Source: CAYVLA01 sp964549615 [NCBI: uncultured Thermococci archaeon]
Lineage (GTDB): Archaea > CAYQAE01 > CAYVLA01
Assembly (NCBI GenBank): GCA_964549615.1
Contig: CAZJVP010000039.1
Span: 1 to 8,416 of the forward strand
Direction: 5' to 3'
Length of the DNA stretch: 8,416 nt
A program made the position numbers and the translations under genes. The notes below the pieces were generated by a model, which made no database searches, was not told the origin of the DNA, and worked only from the letters and a program-made list of their open reading frames with translations. Position 1 is the first letter of the stretch; every line of letters begins with the position of its first letter. Below are positions 6,826-8,416 of the stretch, piece after piece.

Positions 6826-6861
6826 TGGATGCCCGGCCCCGAATGCGGACCGACCCATCCA
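6826..6861. terminator. Possible bidirectional terminator hairpin between convergent genes
   Basis: TGGATG (6826-6831) pairs with CATCCA (6856-6861). Inside it, CGG.CC (6834-6839) pairs with GG.CCG (6847-6852) with one mismatch. The hairpin occupies the 46-base gap between the convergent stops of the GATase1-like and URO-D-superfamily genes. It lacks a U-tract on either side, so the call rests on position and pairing only. Confidence 0.3.
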
Positions 6862-6864
6862 GAC

Positions 6865-7923
6865 CTAGACCCACCGATGGGACTCCGCCAGAAGGCTTTC
6901 TGCCTGCTGGACGCTCCGACAGGAGGTCTGGAACAAGATCCCTTCCGCGCCGAGCTCCTTGCAGATGGGCTCTATCTCCTCGCGCCTGACCGACAGGACG
7001 AGCCCCTTTCCCGCCCTGCGGACCTTCCTGTAAAGGGGAAAGTGCACACTGGAACCGCATTCGGGCTTTCCTGCCCCAGGCACCCACTGGATCGCGTCCA
7101 GCTCCGGAATCCCGAGCAACATGTCCAAGTGGGGTATCTGTCCGTACCCGTCCAGGTGGTATACCGAGTGATCGAGGCGCCTGCACTGCTCCTCGAGGAA
7201 AGGCAGGACGAACTCCCTGAACTTGGAGGGCGAAAGCATGTAGGCATAGTCGCACTGCAGCGGGTACCATCGCTCCTTGCACCAGATCCCCATCCAGGCC
7301 GAGGAACCCTTCATTTTGGACTGTATGATCGAGTTCAGCTCCTCGTAGCACCGGTGCCAGGTATGCAGTATCCGCCAGCAAAGGTCCTTGACCCGCTCGG
7401 GGGTGCGGAAGAGGTCGATCATCAGGCGTTTCTTGCCGCGGAGCGAGTGGGCGACGTCAAGGATGCCGCCAAGGTCGGTCATCGCGACGAAGAGCTTACC
7501 GGCTCCCATCTCGACGGCCAGAGAGGTATCCAGCTTTGCGCGCCGCCACCACGCGTTCTGCGGATCCATCCGGAGGTCCTCTAGCTCCTGCCACTCCTTC
7601 GGGGTCTCAAACCAGACGGTGTCGGAGTAGAAAACCGGATCGGCGCCGAGGAAAGCAGCCACTACGCCTGCGCCGAGGTTGATCCACAGGTTCGGGAATG
7701 CCTCCCCGCCGAAGTAGGTGCCCGAGCTCCATGCCTCGAACTTCTCTATCACGCGCACGGGGTCATCAGGATACCTGGCGAAATCCCATGCATCCCACTG
7801 CGGACGCTCGTCGGGGGTCCTGCGCGGGGCGGTTACCCACATCGCCGGGCGGTCGATCACCTCCCGGTCCCACCATGCGGTGAGCCTTTCCTGGGCGCTC
7901 TCCCAGTCCTCCTTGAATAGCAT
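6865..7923 (-). CDS. Divergent URO-D-superfamily protein (putative corrinoid-type methyltransferase relative)
   Basis: This 352-residue soluble protein is of a URO-D-fold subgroup that is expanded in uncultivated and plant-matter- or sediment-dwelling bacteria. Family features are the start FKEDWESAQERLTAWWDREV, IDRPAMWVTAPR, YHLDGYGQIPHLD at about 255-267 (His256-x-Asp-Gly), IQWVPGAGKP (278-287) and the terminal FQTSCRSVQQAESLL with Cys335. The His-x-Asp-Gly and C-terminal Cys parallel those of the URO-D-family gene at 2040-3087, but overall similarity between the two is low. I chose the ATG at 7923; a TTG at 7938 is possible, and neither has a ribosome binding site. TACAAT (minus strand, 7950-7945) could serve as a bacterial -10, or as a TATA-like box giving a leaderless message. 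No corrinoid protein is nearby; the substrate is unknown. Confidence 0.85.
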   Translation of the reverse strand: MLFKEDWESAQERLTAWWDREVIDRPAMWVTAPRRTPDERPQWDAWDFARYPDDPVRVIEKFEAWSSGTYFGGEAFPNLWINLGAGVVAAFLGADPVFYSDTVWFETPKEWQELEDLRMDPQNAWWRRAKLDTSLAVEMGAGKLFVAMTDLGGILDVAHSLRGKKRLMIDLFRTPERVKDLCWRILHTWHRCYEELNSIIQSKMKGSSAWMGIWCKERWYPLQCDYAYMLSPSKFREFVLPFLEEQCRRLDHSVYHLDGYGQIPHLDMLLGIPELDAIQWVPGAGKPECGSSVHFPLYRKVRRAGKGLVLSVRREEIEPICKELGAEGILFQTSCRSVQQAESLLAESHRWV

Positions 7924-8143
7924 GCCGGGGCGATTCAAGCAGGGATTGTAAAAGGTATCCGCCGGCTGCCCCGGAAAATCTGAGATCCCAAGGGGGTCAG
8001 AAGAGGTCGCCTGAGAAGATCCCCTATTTCCCTCATGTCCCTATTCTTTGTTTGGAAGCCGACCGCGAAACCCCTTGGGATCGAAATATGATTCCTTGTT
8101 ATAATAATAAAGCGGTTTTGTTTAAACTTCGTGTTACCCAAAC

Positions 8144-8202
8144 GTTTTTCGCCGCCCGGTTGCCGATCGGGTCGCCCCGGGCATTCCCAGGAGAACAAAA
8201 AC
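8144..8202. ncRNA. Possible structured element with two hairpins closed by a stem
   Basis: GTTTTT (8144-8149) can pair with AAAAAC (8197-8202), closing a segment with two internal hairpins. One pairs CCCG (8155-8158) with CGGG (8168-8171). The other pairs 8176-8181 with 8186-8191, with one mismatch. The result is a three-way-junction shape of 59 bases, drawable on either strand. On the minus strand it would lie about 220 bases upstream of the URO-D-superfamily start. It matches no riboswitch class that I can recognise, and GC-rich DNA pairs easily by chance. Confidence 0.2.
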
Positions 8203-8253
8203 CTTTCAGCATACCACCTGCCTGCGCCTCCAGCACCCTGCACCTCACCTGTC

Positions 8254-8292
8254 ACCTACCTACTTACTTGCTTGTACTTACTTACTTACTTC
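8254..8292 (+). repeat. Tetranucleotide simple-sequence repeat (ACTT/ACCT)
   Basis: A run of period 4 starts as ACCT twice, passes to ACTT twice, is interrupted by GCTTGT, which shifts the phase by two bases, and resumes as four ACTT units. Such repeats mutate by slippage. No gene is supported across it, so any effect would be on spacing rather than reading frame. Confidence 0.8.
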
Positions 8293-8341
8293 AGTAGTTC
8301 CGAAAGGTTGGTTGTTGCTTACTCTGTCAGCCTTTGAAACG

Positions 8342-8382
8342 ATTCTGGGTCAGAACGTCTAGTTCCCTACCCGATTCAGAAT
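8342..8382. repeat. Imperfect inverted repeat near the right edge
   Basis: ATTCTG (8342-8347) pairs with CAGAAT (8377-8382), GGT (8348-8350) with ACC (8369-8371), and GAAC (8353-8356) with GTTC (8362-8365) around the loop GTCTA, with an asymmetric bulge at 8372-8376. It could be an operator, part of a structured RNA or chance. No T-run follows on either strand, so it is a poor intrinsic terminator. Confidence 0.35.
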
Positions 8383-8416
8383 GAAAGTTATCAGATGCCC
8401 CCTCCCTCCACAAAAG

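Larger units (their letters stand above)
7924..8416. other. Upstream flank of the second URO-D-family gene; no recognised gene
   Basis: About 490 bases without a supportable gene on either strand; open frames here are short and of simple composition. The region is compositionally patchy, with an AT-rich island at about 8085-8150 inside otherwise GC-rich DNA. A compact set of hairpins, a tetranucleotide repeat and an imperfect 41-base hairpin follow and are listed separately. It must contain the promoter of the minus-strand gene ending at 6865. Confidence 0.5.

Noticed and set aside
6829-7584. 251-codon plus-strand frame opposite the second URO-D-fold gene
   Set aside because: It is a shadow of a clearly coding minus strand (IQWVPGAG and HLDG motifs).
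8000-8250. Cobalamin or SAM riboswitch upstream of the URO-D-superfamily gene
   Set aside because: Attractive because of the possible corrinoid link, and GGCAACC-like bits are present, but the conserved boxes are not in the right order or spacing.
8254-8292. CRISPR-like repeat array
   Set aside because: It is a period-4 simple repeat with no spacer structure.

Overview
This is a GC-rich window holding eight recognisable protein genes separated by unusually long gaps. I found no tRNA, rRNA, CRISPR array or mobile element. Two genes carry clear Shine-Dalgarno sequences: the ferritin-like gene and the thioredoxin-fold gene. Despite the high GC, the genes use AGG for arginine and ATA for isoleucine freely, a habit of many thermophiles and archaea. 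The gene set is a Dps-like ferritin with paired cysteines, a ferredoxin:thioredoxin-reductase-type iron-sulfur protein and two URO-D/corrinoid-methyltransferase-family proteins. That set points to an anaerobic or microaerophilic, possibly thermophilic lineage, probably from an uncultivated group. The sequence alone does not settle bacterium versus archaeon.

Left part (1-1341): after a 483-base stretch with no convincing gene, a minus-strand pair encodes a DPSL/thioferritin-type ferritin-like protein (790-1341) followed by a small cytochrome-b5-like protein (484-723). Together they suggest iron storage and oxidative-stress defence. A 698-base gap without a recognised gene follows.

Middle (2040-4929): a minus-strand URO-D/MtaA-family methyltransferase-like gene (2040-3087) is nearly complete, but a one-base frameshift separates its conserved C-terminal motif from the rest. 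A 363-base divergent gap contains a perfect 9-bp hairpin and a short ORF whose stop overlaps the GTG start of a plus-strand CorA-type Mg2+/Co2+ channel (3451-4521). Convergent with corA is a minus-strand FTR catalytic-subunit-like [4Fe-4S] disulfide reductase (4549-4929).

Right part (4959-8416): a thioredoxin-fold protein with a CNHC motif (4959-5486) starts only 29 bases from the reductase and diverges from it, so the two probably form a thiol-redox module. Downstream on the same strand is a secreted, C-terminally anchored GATase1-like protein (5586-6818). A second, divergent URO-D-superfamily gene (6865-7923, minus) converges on it. The last ~480 bases hold no recognisable gene. They contain an AT-rich island, a possible structured RNA, a tetranucleotide repeat and an imperfect hairpin.

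The themes are thiol/iron redox homeostasis, metal transport and one-carbon-type (URO-D fold) chemistry. No corrinoid protein or methyltransferase activator is visible, so the substrates of the two URO-D-fold proteins remain open.
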